Shown: positions 40,954 to 50,269 of the stretch, in pieces
Numbering within the stretch: position 1 is the stretch's first letter
Layout of the letters: each line of letters opens with the position of its first letter
Origin: Mycobacterium sp. 852002-51961_SCH5331710
GTDB lineage: Bacteria; Actinomycetota; Actinomycetes; Mycobacteriales; Mycobacteriaceae
Direction: 5' to 3'
NCBI RefSeq assembly: GCF_001665535.1
Contig: NZ_LZSQ01000115.1
Coordinates: 1 to 51,112 of the forward strand
Length of the DNA: 51,112 nt
Position numbers and translations under genes: made by a program
Notes under the pieces: model-generated
Seen by the model: only the letters and a program-made list of their open reading frames with translations
The model's database searches: none
What the model was told of the DNA's origin: nothing

Positions 40954-41642
40954 TCTGTTGGCGCCGAACCGGATTCGTCCGGTGAGAGCAGTTCGCGCAC
41001 TTCATCGTCGCTGACCTGATGGAAGTCGGCGAACACCTGGCCGACGGCCTCGAACCCCGGCGGCATTGTCGCGCAGACCACGTCGTCGGCTTCCTTGGCC
41101 AGTTCCCGGCACGCCGAGGCCGGCCCGACCGGCACCGCGACGACGATTCGGGCCGGATTGTGGGCCCGCACGGCACGCACCGCGGCGAGCATGCTGGCAC
41201 CGGTGGCGATGCCGTCGTCGACGAGGATCACGGTCCTCCCCGTCAGATCGGGCGGCGGCCGGTCGCCCCGGTACGCACGCTCGCGGCGGTTCAGCTCGTC
41301 GGTCTCGCGGGCGATCGCGGCCTGGATCGCCTCGTCGCCTATGCCGAGGCTACGCACCAGGTTGTCGTTGATGACGATGCCGCCCCCGCTGGCCAGCGCC
41401 CCCATGGCCAGCTCCTCCCACTGCGGCACACCGAGCTTGCGCACCAGAAACACGTCCAGCGGCGCGTGCAACGAGTGGGCCACCTGCGCGGCGACCGGCA
41501 CACCGCCGCGCGCGAGTCCGAGCACCACCACATCCTGGCCGCGGTAGGACGACAGCTCGCGGGCCAAGACCTCGCCGGCGTCCCGGCGGTCCTGATACAC
41601 GCGCCTGCTGTTTCGGCGGGCGAGCCCGCTCCATCCGGTCAT
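40950..41642 (-). CDS. Phosphoribosyltransferase-like protein
   Basis: 230 residues from ATG 41642 (a GTG codon directly precedes it). Type I PRTase features: VVVLGLARGGVPVAAQVAHSL, LVRKLGVPQWEELAMGALA and the PRPP-binding loop VILVDDGIATGASM, followed by VVAVPVGPASACREL. The family includes proteins with unknown substrates often fused to dienelactone-hydrolase domains; only the PRTase part is present here. It is cytosolic. It is convergent with the upstream small membrane protein, overlapping by 3-4 bp, and marks the end of the dcw neighbourhood. Confidence 0.88.
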   Translation of the reverse strand: MTGWSGLARRNSRRVYQDRRDAGEVLARELSSYRGQDVVVLGLARGGVPVAAQVAHSLHAPLDVFLVRKLGVPQWEELAMGALASGGGIVINDNLVRSLGIGDEAIQAAIARETDELNRRERAYRGDRPPPDLTGRTVILVDDGIATGASMLAAVRAVRAHNPARIVVAVPVGPASACRELAKEADDVVCATMPPGFEAVGQVFADFHQVSDDEVRELLSPDESGSAPTD

Positions 41643-41737
41643 CACAGTCGATTCGATGTCGAGACCTTGTCAGCCTACGACCGTGGGTACCCCACCCGAA
41701 CGCAATCCATCGGCACGACGGCGACGAATATCGGGGT

Positions 41738-43087
41738 ATGGGCATCGAATACGAGGGCATGGTCGAGCACCCGCTGGACGAGGTGTTCGCCTGGCACGCG
41801 CGGCCGGGGGCGATGCGGCGGCTCGTCCCGCCGTGGCAGCCGATGACCGTGGTCGCCGAGGCGCAGTCACTGGCCGACGGGAAAGCGGTGCTCGGGCTGC
41901 CCGGCGGCCTGCGCTGGATCGCCCAGCACGATCCGGAACGCTACGACCCGCCGCACCGCTTCGTCGACGTGCTGTCCTCCGACGGCCCGACGTCCTGGCC
42001 CCCGCGCCTGGTCGGCCGGTGGACGCACACCCACTCGTTCGAAGCGGTGCCCGGCGGCACGCGAGTGCACGACCGCGTCGAGGCGCCGGTGCCGGCGGCC
42101 GCGTTGCGACCGATGTTCGCCTACCGGCATCGCCAACTCGCCGACGATCTGGCCGTCCACCGCGACGCCGCCGACGCCGGGCTCGCGCCGCTCACCGTCG
42201 CGGTCAGCGGGGCATCGGGGCTGGTCGGATCCGCGTTGACGGCGTTCCTGAGCACCGGCGGGCACCGGGTGATCCGGTTGGTGCGACGGCCCGCTGCTGG
42301 GCCGGACGAGCGACAGTGGGATCCCGCGCGACCCGAACCCGGGCTGCTTGCCGGGGTGGACGCGGTCGTGCACCTGGCCGGCGCGTCCATCGCGGGACGG
42401 TTCAGCGACGCGCACAAGGACGCCATCCGCACCAGCCGCATCGAACCGACCCGCCGTCTCGCCGAGGCGGCGGCGCGTGCCGAAGACGGACCGCGGGTGT
42501 TCGTCAGCGCGTCGGCGGTCGGCTTCTACGGTTTCGACCGCGGTGACGCGGTGTTGACCGAGGGGAGCGTGCCCGGCGACGGCTTCCTCGCCGACGTCGT
42601 CCAGGACTGGGAAGCGGCGACCGCGCCGGCCGCCGAGGCGGGGCTGAGGGTCGTCACCGTCCGCACGGGCATCGTGCAATCCGCGCGCGGCGGCACCTTG
42701 CGGCTGATGCGGCCGCTGTTCGCGGCGGGACTGGGCGGCCGGTTGGGCAGCGGCCGGCAGTGGCTGGCGTGGATCGCGCTCGACGACCTGCTCGACGTCT
42801 ATCACCGCGCGCTCTACGACGCCCGGCTGACCGGTCCGGTCAACGCCGTGGCGCCCCATCCGGTGCGCAACGCCGACTACACCAGGACGCTGGCACGGGT
42901 GATGCGGCGTCCCGCGGTCTTACCGGTGCCGTCGTTCGGGCCGCGACTCTTGCTCGGAGAGCAGGGCGCCCGCGAGCTCGCCGAGGCCAATCAACGGGTT
43001 CTGCCCACCGCGCTGCAGGCGCTGGGACACCGCTTCCGCCATCCGTCGCTCGACGGTGCGCTCGCTCACGAACTCGGACACGCCTGA
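41738..43087 (+). CDS. SRPBCC domain fused to TIGR01777-family NAD-dependent epimerase
   Basis: A 449-residue fusion. Residues 1-145 form a START/SRPBCC domain (IEYEGMVEHPLDEVFAWHARPGAMRRLVPPW). Residues about 150-449 are an SDR of the SulA/TIGR01777 type: LTVAVSGASGLVGSALTAFL (NAD site), VDAVVHLAGASIAG, SRIEPTRRLAEA, VSASAVGFYG. The C-terminal DUF1731-like VLPVPSFGPRLLLGEQGARELAEANQRVLPTAL follows. The usual catalytic Tyr occurs in GFYG. The substrate is unknown; the SRPBCC part may deliver a hydrophobic ligand. The 3' end overlaps the convergent amidotransferase by 22 bp. Confidence 0.9.
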   Translation: MGIEYEGMVEHPLDEVFAWHARPGAMRRLVPPWQPMTVVAEAQSLADGKAVLGLPGGLRWIAQHDPERYDPPHRFVDVLSSDGPTSWPPRLVGRWTHTHSFEAVPGGTRVHDRVEAPVPAAALRPMFAYRHRQLADDLAVHRDAADAGLAPLTVAVSGASGLVGSALTAFLSTGGHRVIRLVRRPAAGPDERQWDPARPEPGLLAGVDAVVHLAGASIAGRFSDAHKDAIRTSRIEPTRRLAEAAARAEDGPRVFVSASAVGFYGFDRGDAVLTEGSVPGDGFLADVVQDWEAATAPAAEAGLRVVTVRTGIVQSARGGTLRLMRPLFAAGLGGRLGSGRQWLAWIALDDLLDVYHRALYDARLTGPVNAVAPHPVRNADYTRTLARVMRRPAVLPVPSFGPRLLLGEQGARELAEANQRVLPTALQALGHRFRHPSLDGALAHELGHA

Positions 43088-43791
43088 CGGACGACGCGGG
43101 TCACGAAGCCCTGCACGAGGCGGCGTACCCGGGCGGCGGCGTCATCTGCGAATTCGTCTGTCGCAGAACGTAATTGGTCGTGGGTGAGGCCGAAGGCGGC
43201 GACCTCGCCGTCCTCGTCGTCGGCCAGCCAGACGTCCAGCAGCTCGCGGTCGACCTCGGGATGGAACTGCAGCGCGAGCGTGCGGCCGAGCAGGAACGCC
43301 TGGGACGCGTCGGCGGTGCGCGCCAGCTCGACGGCGCCAGGCGGCAGTGTCCAGCGATCGTAGTGCCATTGAAACCAGCGGCCGCCCGGAACCAGTTCGC
43401 GGCCGGCGGACTCGACGTCATACCAACCGATCTCGGGTGAGGGCGAGCGCGTCACCGTCCCGCCGAAGGCCTGGGCCAGCAGCTGTCCGCCGAAACAGAT
43501 GCCGAGGATCGGAATGCCTGCGTCGGCGGCGCGGCGCATCATCGCCATCTCCCCACCGACCCAGCTGCTGCGCAACGCGTCGTCGTAGACGGGCCAGCGC
43601 GCGCCGAGCGGTACGAGCGCGTCGTACGTCAGCGGGTCGGGGAAGTTCACGTCGACTGCCGGCGAGTCCACGCGCTCGGCGGGTACCACCTCGAAAGTCT
43701 GCACATCGAAACCCGCGTCGGCGAAAGCCTCGCCCAGCAGCGCCTCGGTCGCGAGGTGCTCGTTGTAGAGGAACAGGACTCGTGCCGTCAC
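43066..43791 (-). CDS. Class I glutamine amidotransferase-like protein
   Basis: 241 residues from GTG 43791; the longer frame above it lacks homologous sequence. Nucleophile elbow ILGICFGGQLLAQAFGG with the catalytic Cys, and the His-Glu pair in LALQFHPEVDREL, so the triad is complete. No synthase domain is fused. GMP-synthase-like solitary amidotransferases of this kind are common; some act as gamma-glutamyl hydrolases. AATAAT followed by 6 nt precedes the GTG, a weak leaderless match. It is divergent from the phospholipase-D pair across 50 bp. Confidence 0.88.
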   Translation of the reverse strand: MTARVLFLYNEHLATEALLGEAFADAGFDVQTFEVVPAERVDSPAVDVNFPDPLTYDALVPLGARWPVYDDALRSSWVGGEMAMMRRAADAGIPILGICFGGQLLAQAFGGTVTRSPSPEIGWYDVESAGRELVPGGRWFQWHYDRWTLPPGAVELARTADASQAFLLGRTLALQFHPEVDRELLDVWLADDEDGEVAAFGLTHDQLRSATDEFADDAAARVRRLVQGFVTRVVRQACPSS

Positions 43792-43841
43792 GCGGCCATT
43801 ATTCCGCGCGTAGATTGACCGCCCAGCGGGCATCCCACGGG

Positions 43842-45386
43842 GTGTCTGTTCTGGCCGAATGGTTTCTCACCGCCGGTGAACGCGGCAACCCCAGTTGGGA
43901 GCTGCCGGCGTGGAGCGAGGGCAACCGGGCCGAGGCTTTGATTCACGGCGCGTCTTACTTCGATCGGCTCGTCACGGAGGTGGAGAAGCTCGGCTCCGGC
44001 GATCACCTGTTCTTCGCCGACTGGCGCGGGGACGCCGACGAGCGGTTGCGCGAGGAGGGCCCGACCGTGGCGGAGCTGTTCCGCGCGGCGGCCGACCGTG
44101 GCGTGCTCGTGAAGGGTTTGATGTGGCGGTCGTATCCGAATCGCTTGCAGTTCAACGAGGAGCAGAACCGCCACCTCGCCGAGACCATCGAACGCGCAGG
44201 GGGAGAGGTGTTGCTCGACCAACGGGTGCTGGTCGGCGGGTCGCACCATCAGCGGCTGGTGCTGCTGCGCCACCCCGACGAACCCGAGCGGGACGTGGCG
44301 TTCATCGGCGGCATCGATCTGTGCCACAGCCGCCGCGACGACGCGTCGCACCGGGGGGACCCGCAGGCCGTGCAGATGTCGGCCCGCTACGGCGAGCGCC
44401 CCCCGTGGCACGACGTGCAACTCGAGGTGCGCGGTCCGGCCGTCGGCGCGCTGGACGTCACCTTCCGCGAACGGTGGACCGCGCGGGCGCCGCTGGATCT
44501 GTTCAACCCGCTCGCCTGGCTGCGCGACAAATTCGGTGGCGATTCGCGAAGGCGCCCGCTGCCGAAGCAGCCACCGGATCCGCCGACGTGCGGACCGCAC
44601 GCGGTGCAGGTGCTTCGCACCTACGGTGACGCGTTGATCCAGTACGAGTTCGCCAAGGAGGGGGAACGCAGCATCGCGCGCGGTTACACGAAGGCGATCC
44701 GGCGCGCGCGGCGCCTGATCTATCTCGAGGATCAGTACCTGTGGTCCGAGGAGGTGGCGAACCTGCTCGTCGGCGCCCTGACCGAGAACCCCGAACTGCA
44801 GCTGGTGGCCGTGGTGCCACGCTATTTCGACCTCGAGGGTGGTCTGGGCCGCCCGCCGACGCTGGTGGGGCGTCAGCTGGCGCTCGACGCGTGCCGACGC
44901 GCCGCGCCGGACCGCGTGCACGTCTTCGATGTTGAAAACCACGAGGGCACACCGGTTTACGTGCACTCGAAGGTGTGCGTCATCGACGACACCTGGGCGT
45001 GTATCGGCAGCGACAACTTCAACCGGCGGTCGTGGACCCACGACAGCGAACTATCGTGCGCGGTGCTCGACGCCGACGACACGTTCGCGCGCGACCTTCG
45101 CCTCCGGTTGCTGCGCGAGCACCTCGATCGTGCCGAGGACGGCAGCGAGGACCAGGGCCTGACCGACCCCGTCACCGCTGTCGACGAGATCGTGGAAAGC
45201 GCACGGACTTTGGAAGAGTGGCACCAACTGGGCCGCCGGGGGTCGCGGCCACCCGGCCGGTTGCGGCCCCACGAGGCAGAGCGAGTCGACCCCCTGACAC
45301 GGCTGTGGGCCGAACCCGCGTACCGGATGATCTTCGACCCGGACGGGCGCTCGTACCGGGACCGGCTGCTGAGGCGTCGGCCGTGA
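43842..45386 (+). CDS. Phospholipase D-like protein, copy 1 (atypical first HKD motif)
   Basis: 514 residues from GTG 43842; no strong ribosome site is visible, so the start is moderately certain. Two PLD repeats: the first has SHHQRLVLLRH at His136, with Arg138 where HKD enzymes have Lys and Arg where they have Asp. The second has VYVHSKVCVIDD (His375, Lys377, Asp382) followed by GSDNFNRRSWTHDSE, fully canonical. IYLEDQYLW and the duplicated GGIDLCHSRRDD add to the family signature. There is no signal peptide, so it is probably cytosolic or peripheral. It overlaps copy 2 by GTGA. HKD proteins cleave or exchange phosphodiesters; the substrate is unknown. Confidence 0.9.
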   Translation: MSVLAEWFLTAGERGNPSWELPAWSEGNRAEALIHGASYFDRLVTEVEKLGSGDHLFFADWRGDADERLREEGPTVAELFRAAADRGVLVKGLMWRSYPNRLQFNEEQNRHLAETIERAGGEVLLDQRVLVGGSHHQRLVLLRHPDEPERDVAFIGGIDLCHSRRDDASHRGDPQAVQMSARYGERPPWHDVQLEVRGPAVGALDVTFRERWTARAPLDLFNPLAWLRDKFGGDSRRRPLPKQPPDPPTCGPHAVQVLRTYGDALIQYEFAKEGERSIARGYTKAIRRARRLIYLEDQYLWSEEVANLLVGALTENPELQLVAVVPRYFDLEGGLGRPPTLVGRQLALDACRRAAPDRVHVFDVENHEGTPVYVHSKVCVIDDTWACIGSDNFNRRSWTHDSELSCAVLDADDTFARDLRLRLLREHLDRAEDGSEDQGLTDPVTAVDEIVESARTLEEWHQLGRRGSRPPGRLRPHEAERVDPLTRLWAEPAYRMIFDPDGRSYRDRLLRRRP

Positions 45387-46924
45387 ACGCCGAGGAGTGG
45401 TTCCTCACCGCCGAGGAGCGCGGCAACCCCGCATCGGACCTCCCGGTGTGGTGCGACGGCAACCGCGTCGAACCGCTCGTACACGGCTCGACCTACTTCG
45501 GCCAACTCGCAACCGAGGTGGAGGCGCTCGAACCGGGTGATCATCTGTTCTTCACCGACTGGCGTGGTGACCCCGACGAGAAGCTGCGTGACGACGGCCC
45601 GACGATAAGCGAATTGTTCTGCCGCGCAGCGCAACGCGGTGTGGTCGTCAAGGGTTTGGTGTGGCGATCGCATCTGGACAAGCTGGCCTACAGCGAGGAG
45701 GAGAACCGCCATCTCGGTGAGCGCATCGAGGAGGCCGGCGGGGAGGTGCTTTTGGACCAACGGGTGCGCATCGGCGGTTCCCACCACCAGAAGCTGGTCG
45801 TGATCAGGCATCCCGGCCGACCGGAACGTGATGTGGCGTTCGCGGGTGGCATCGACCTGTGCCACTCGCGCCGCGACGACGCTTCACACCGGGGCGACCC
45901 GCAGGCCCTGCAGATGTCGGCCCGCTATGGGGATCACCCGCCATGGCACGACGTGCAGTTGCGCCTGCAGGGGCCGGTAGTGGGCGCGCTGGACATGACA
46001 TTCCGCGAGCGGTGGAACGATCCCGCCTCGCTGGACATGCTGAATCCGCTGGCGTGGCTGGCCGACAAGCTCCGCGGCGCCGACCTGACGGCCGAACCGC
46101 TGCCCGAGCGACCGCCGGACCCGCCGCCGTGCGGCCCGCACCGGGTCCAGGTGCTGCGGACCTACCCGGACGCCCACTTCGCCTACGACTTCGCACCGAC
46201 CGGCGAGCGCGGCATCGCCCGGGCCTACAGCAAGGCGGTGCCGCGAGCCCGTCGGCTGATCTATCTGGAGGACCAGTACCTGTGGTCGAAGCGGGTGGCC
46301 AACCTGTTCGCCTCCGCGCTGCGGGACAACCCCGAGCTGCATCTGGTCGCCGTGGTGCCGCGTTATCCCGACGTCGACGGCAAGCTCGCGCTGCCACCCA
46401 ACCAGGTCGGCCGCTGGCAGGCCCTCGAGACGTGTCACCGCGCCGCACCGGACCGCGTGCACGTCTTCGATGTCGAAAACCACGAGGGCACACCGGTGTA
46501 CGTGCACGCGAAGGTGTGTGTGATCGACGACGTGTGGGCCTGTTCGGGCAGCGACAACTTCAACCGGCGGTCGTGGACCCACGACAGCGAGCTGTCCTGT
46601 GCGGTGCTCGACGAGGAGGGTGTGTTCGCCCGCGACCTGCGGTTGCGCCTGATGCGCGAGCACCTGGACCGTGCCGACGACGGCAGCGAGGACGGCGGAC
46701 TGGCCGACCCGGCGACCGCCGTGGACGAGATCGTCGCCTCCGCACAGGCGCTTGAGGACTGGTACGCCTCCGGTCGTAGGGGGCCGCGGCCGCCGGGCCG
46801 GCTGCGTCCGAACAGGGCCGAGAAACTCGGGTTGTTGACGCGGCTGTGGGCCGAACCTGCGTACCGGCTCTTCTACGACCCCGACGGACGGTCGTACCGC
46901 GACCGGCTGAAACGGCGGCTGTGA
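45383..46924 (+). CDS. Phospholipase D-like protein, copy 2
   Basis: 513 residues from GTG 45383 (GTGA overlap with copy 1). By eye about two thirds identical to copy 1 over the full length, so the pair arose by tandem duplication. The first motif SHHQKLVVIRH keeps Lys137 but again has Arg in place of the motif Asp. The second, VYVHAKVCVIDD (His375, Lys377, Asp382), is canonical, with GSDNFNRRSW. No signal peptide. It could act alone or form a heteromer with copy 1. It is followed after about 70 bp by the cyclase/LuxR gene. Confidence 0.91.
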   Translation: MNAEEWFLTAEERGNPASDLPVWCDGNRVEPLVHGSTYFGQLATEVEALEPGDHLFFTDWRGDPDEKLRDDGPTISELFCRAAQRGVVVKGLVWRSHLDKLAYSEEENRHLGERIEEAGGEVLLDQRVRIGGSHHQKLVVIRHPGRPERDVAFAGGIDLCHSRRDDASHRGDPQALQMSARYGDHPPWHDVQLRLQGPVVGALDMTFRERWNDPASLDMLNPLAWLADKLRGADLTAEPLPERPPDPPPCGPHRVQVLRTYPDAHFAYDFAPTGERGIARAYSKAVPRARRLIYLEDQYLWSKRVANLFASALRDNPELHLVAVVPRYPDVDGKLALPPNQVGRWQALETCHRAAPDRVHVFDVENHEGTPVYVHAKVCVIDDVWACSGSDNFNRRSWTHDSELSCAVLDEEGVFARDLRLRLMREHLDRADDGSEDGGLADPATAVDEIVASAQALEDWYASGRRGPRPPGRLRPNRAEKLGLLTRLWAEPAYRLFYDPDGRSYRDRLKRRL

Positions 46925-46996
46925 GCGGGCAGCGCGGGTGAAATCTACGCGCTTGCGCTGATGTTTTGCCGATACCCGGGTCGCATGCTGGCTAGC

Positions 46997-49900
46997 ATGA
47001 GCGCACTCGAGTGGAGCGAACTTGGTGTGAGCGGACTGCCGACCGGCACGGTGACGTTGCTGCTGGCCGACGTCGAGGGGTCGACGCGGTTATGGGACTC
47101 GCAGCCCGAGGAGATGCGCGCGGCGATCCGGCGGCTCGACGCGACGCTGGCCGATCTCGTGGTCATGAACAACGGAGCCCGCCCCGTCGAGCAGGGCGAG
47201 GGCGACAGCTTCGTGCTGGCCTTCGCACGGGCCAGCGATGCGGTGGCGTGCGCGCTGGCGCTGCAGCGAGCGCCGCTGGCCCCGATCCGGCTGCGCATCG
47301 GCGTACACACCGGTGAGATCCAATTGCGCGACGAGGGCAACTACATCGGGACGACCATCAACCGCACGGCGCGGCTGCGCGATCTGGCGCACGGTGGGCA
47401 GACGGTGCTGACGGGTGCGACCGAATCGATGGTCGTCGACTATCTGCCGGAGGGTGCGTGGCTGACCGACCTCGGCTCGCATCCGCTGCGGGACCTGCCC
47501 CGGCCCGAACGCGTCGTGCAACTGTGTCATCCGGACATCCGCAACGACTTCCCGCCCCTGCGTACAGCCGATTCCGCGTTGAGACATGATCTGCCCGCGC
47601 AACTGACGCGATTCATCGGGCGCCGCAAGCAGATCGGCGAGATCGGTGAGCTCCTCACCGGTCACCGGCTGGTGACGCTGACCGGCGCGGGCGGGGTGGG
47701 CAAGACGCGGCTGGCTGTGCAGATCGCGGATCGCACCGATCTGCCATCGGTCTGGTACGTGGACCTGGCGCCGATCAGCGACCCGGATCTCGTGCCCGTC
47801 GCCGTGCTGCGGGCGCTCGGGATACCCGATCAGCCGGGTCGATCGACGATGGAGAGCATCGTCGAGTTCATCGGCGCGCGTGCGGGTCTCGCGGTGCTCG
47901 ACAACTGCGAACATCTGCTCGAGGTCAGTGCCGAGCTGATCACCACCCTCTTGGAACGCTGTCCGGCGCTGCGCCTGCTAGCCACCAGCCGCGAACCGAT
48001 CGGCGTGGAGGGTGAGCTCGTCTGGCGGGTGGCCTCGCTGGCGATCGACGACGAGGCCGTCGAGTTGTTCGTCGACCGCGCCCGCCACGTTCAGTCGGAT
48101 TTCACGCCCGCTGAGGAGGAACTCACGGTCATCGGCGAGATCTGCCGGCGCCTGGACGGTATGCCGTTGGCGATCGAACTGGCCGCCGCCCGGGTCCGCG
48201 CCCTGTCCGTGCGCGAGATCCTCGACGGCCTTCACGACAGGTTCCGCCTGTTGACCGGCGGATCGCGAAAAGCGGTGCGCCGCCAGCAGACTCTCAAAGC
48301 GTCCGTGGACTGGTCGCATCAGATGCTGACCGAGCCCGAGCGGGTCGTCTTCCGGCGGCTGGCGGCGTTCGCCGGGGACTTCGACCTCGAGGCCGCGCAG
48401 GCGGTGGCCACGGGCGGAGAGGTCGAGCGCTTCCAGGTGCTCGACCTGCTGATGCTCCTGGTGGACAAGTCGCTGGTGTTGGCCGAATCGTCCAGTGGGC
48501 GGGTGCGCTACCGATTGTTGGAAACGGTCCGCCAGTACGCATTGGACAAACTCGGTGAGTCCGGCGAAGCGGACACCGTGCGGGGCCGGCACCGGGATCA
48601 CTACACCTCGATGACCGCTCAGCTCGAGGCGCCGGGGTCTGCCGAGTACGAGCGCCTCATCGCGCAGGCGGAGATCGAAATCGACAACCTCCGTTCGTCG
48701 TTCGCCTGGAGCCTCGAGCGGCACGACATCGACACGGCGCTGCGGCTCGCGAGTTCGCTGCAACCGCTGTGGCTCATGCGCGGACGGGTACAGGAGGGGT
48801 TGTCCTGGTTCAACGCCGCGCTTGGCGATCCGGCACTCGATGAGGCGTCCGATGTCGTAGCCCGACTCAGTGCAATTGCCGACTGTGCGGTGCTGCGCGC
48901 GTGGGCGGTCACGGTTGGCGGCACGGATGACCTCGAACATGCCCTGGCTACGGCGAGAGAGCTCGACGATCCCGTTTTGTTGCTTCGGGTGCTGGTGTCG
49001 TGCATAGGAGCGGCCGCATTCGATGCCCAGGCGGCCTACCCGTATATCGACGAAGCCCTGGAATTGGCACGGCGATTGGACGATCGGTGGCGGCTCTGCC
49101 AGATCCTCGGTTGGAAGGCGTTCATCGCGATCCTCCTGGGAGATCCGGTGGCGGGCCGCGCGGCTGGCGACGAGGGCCTGTCGCTGGCCGAGGCGGTCGG
49201 CGACGTGTTCATGTCACGCATGAACCAGTATTGGGGCCCCGCGATGGGGTCTTTCCAGCAGGGCGATCTGAAGTACGGCACAGACTCATTGAAGACACTT
49301 CTCGCCGAGGCCGACGCATCAGGAGACGTTTTGCATGGCCTCCTTGCACGTATCGGTCTTGCGCACGTATATGCGCTGACGGGTGATCCCGCCGCGGGTC
49401 GACGTCTTGCCGAGGAGGCCATTGAAGCCGCAGCCATCGTCGGTCCTTACCTCGAACCATGGGCGTACGCGCCGTTGGCTTACGCCGCTCTCGCAGAGGG
49501 CGATCTGCAAGGGGCCTCCCGGGCAGGTGATTTGGCGTGGCAGCGCATCAGTGCGCAGCCTGAAACGGCAATAACGAACGTCAACGCTCTGGCAGAGCTC
49601 GAACTCGCCAGAGGTGATCTGCGGGCCGCCAGGGAATACGCGGACAATGACGTGTCGCTGATGCACGGATGGCACCTGGCACGGGCCCTGGTGGTCCGCG
49701 GACGAGTCGCTCTCGCGCAGAGTGACCTGGCGCAAGCCGACGAAGATCTGCGCCGAGCGCTCGACTGCATGGCCGGCCACCAGACCTATCAGATCGCGCC
49801 CGACGCGTTCGAGGTGCTGGGCGAGTTGAGCTGTGCGGCCGGTGATCAGCGCAGTGGGGCGCGATTCCTCGGCGCCGCCGACGCCATGCGCAAACGCATG

Positions 49901-50269
49901 GGACTGGTGCGACTCCGGGTGCACGACGCGACGTACGCGGCGACGGTGTCGTTGCTGCGGGAGTCCCTCGGCGAGAACGATTTCGAGGCGTTGTGGGACG
50001 AAGGGACAGCGCTGTCGATCGAGGATGCCGTCGCGTACGCGCAGCGCGGGCGCGGTGAGCGTAAGCGGCCGTCGAGCGGATGGGCCTCGTTGACGCCGAC
50101 CGAGCTCGGGGTGGTCCGGTTGGTCGCCGAGGGCCTCGGCAACAAGGACATCGCCGCAAGACTTTTCGTGTCACACCGGACGGTGCAGACGCATCTGACC
50201 CATGTCTACACCAAGCTGGGACTGACGTCGCGAGTGCAGCTGGCCCAGGAAGCCGCGCGGCACGCCTAG
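46997..50269 (+). CDS. Class III adenylate cyclase / P-loop ATPase / TPR-like / LuxR-HTH regulator (Rv0386-like)
   Basis: About 1090 residues from ATG 46997 (in-frame ATGs at 46961 and 46985 are alternatives). Residues about 15-180 are a class III cyclase domain with metal Asp25 (LLADVEGSTRLW) and Asp70 (GEGDSF), and transition-state Asn122/Arg126 (NRTAR). The substrate-specifying pair reads Gln66 and Asn115 instead of Lys/Asp, matching the unusual Gln57/Asn106 of Rv0386. An STAND ATPase follows: TLTGAGGVGKTRLA (Walker A), LAVLDNCEHLL (Walker B), LLATSREPIGV. A long helical repeat region spans about 500-1000. The C-terminal LuxR HTH is LTPTELGVVRLVAEGLGNKDIA, VSHRTVQTHLTHVYTKLG. Probably a signal-gated transcription regulator making cAMP; its ligand is unknown. 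Confidence 0.93.
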   Translation: MSALEWSELGVSGLPTGTVTLLLADVEGSTRLWDSQPEEMRAAIRRLDATLADLVVMNNGARPVEQGEGDSFVLAFARASDAVACALALQRAPLAPIRLRIGVHTGEIQLRDEGNYIGTTINRTARLRDLAHGGQTVLTGATESMVVDYLPEGAWLTDLGSHPLRDLPRPERVVQLCHPDIRNDFPPLRTADSALRHDLPAQLTRFIGRRKQIGEIGELLTGHRLVTLTGAGGVGKTRLAVQIADRTDLPSVWYVDLAPISDPDLVPVAVLRALGIPDQPGRSTMESIVEFIGARAGLAVLDNCEHLLEVSAELITTLLERCPALRLLATSREPIGVEGELVWRVASLAIDDEAVELFVDRARHVQSDFTPAEEELTVIGEICRRLDGMPLAIELAAARVRALSVREILDGLHDRFRLLTGGSRKAVRRQQTLKASVDWSHQMLTEPERVVFRRLAAFAGDFDLEAAQAVATGGEVERFQVLDLLMLLVDKSLVLAESSSGRVRYRLLETVRQYALDKLGESGEADTVRGRHRDHYTSMTAQLEAPGSAEYERLIAQAEIEIDNLRSSFAWSLERHDIDTALRLASSLQPLWLMRGRVQEGLSWFNAALGDPALDEASDVVARLSAIADCAVLRAWAVTVGGTDDLEHALATARELDDPVLLLRVLVSCIGAAAFDAQAAYPYIDEALELARRLDDRWRLCQILGWKAFIAILLGDPVAGRAAGDEGLSLAEAVGDVFMSRMNQYWGPAMGSFQQGDLKYGTDSLKTLLAEADASGDVLHGLLARIGLAHVYALTGDPAAGRRLAEEAIEAAAIVGPYLEPWAYAPLAYAALAEGDLQGASRAGDLAWQRISAQPETAITNVNALAELELARGDLRAAREYADNDVSLMHGWHLARALVVRGRVALAQSDLAQADEDLRRALDCMAGHQTYQIAPDAFEVLGELSCAAGDQRSGARFLGAADAMRKRMGLVRLRVHDATYAATVSLLRESLGENDFEALWDEGTALSIEDAVAYAQRGRGERKRPSSGWASLTPTELGVVRLVAEGLGNKDIAARLFVSHRTVQTHLTHVYTKLGLTSRVQLAQEAARHA

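Noticed and set aside
43347..43841. Upstream extension of the first PLD-like frame
   Set aside because: It is antisense to the conserved amidotransferase and has Arg/Ser-rich shadow composition.
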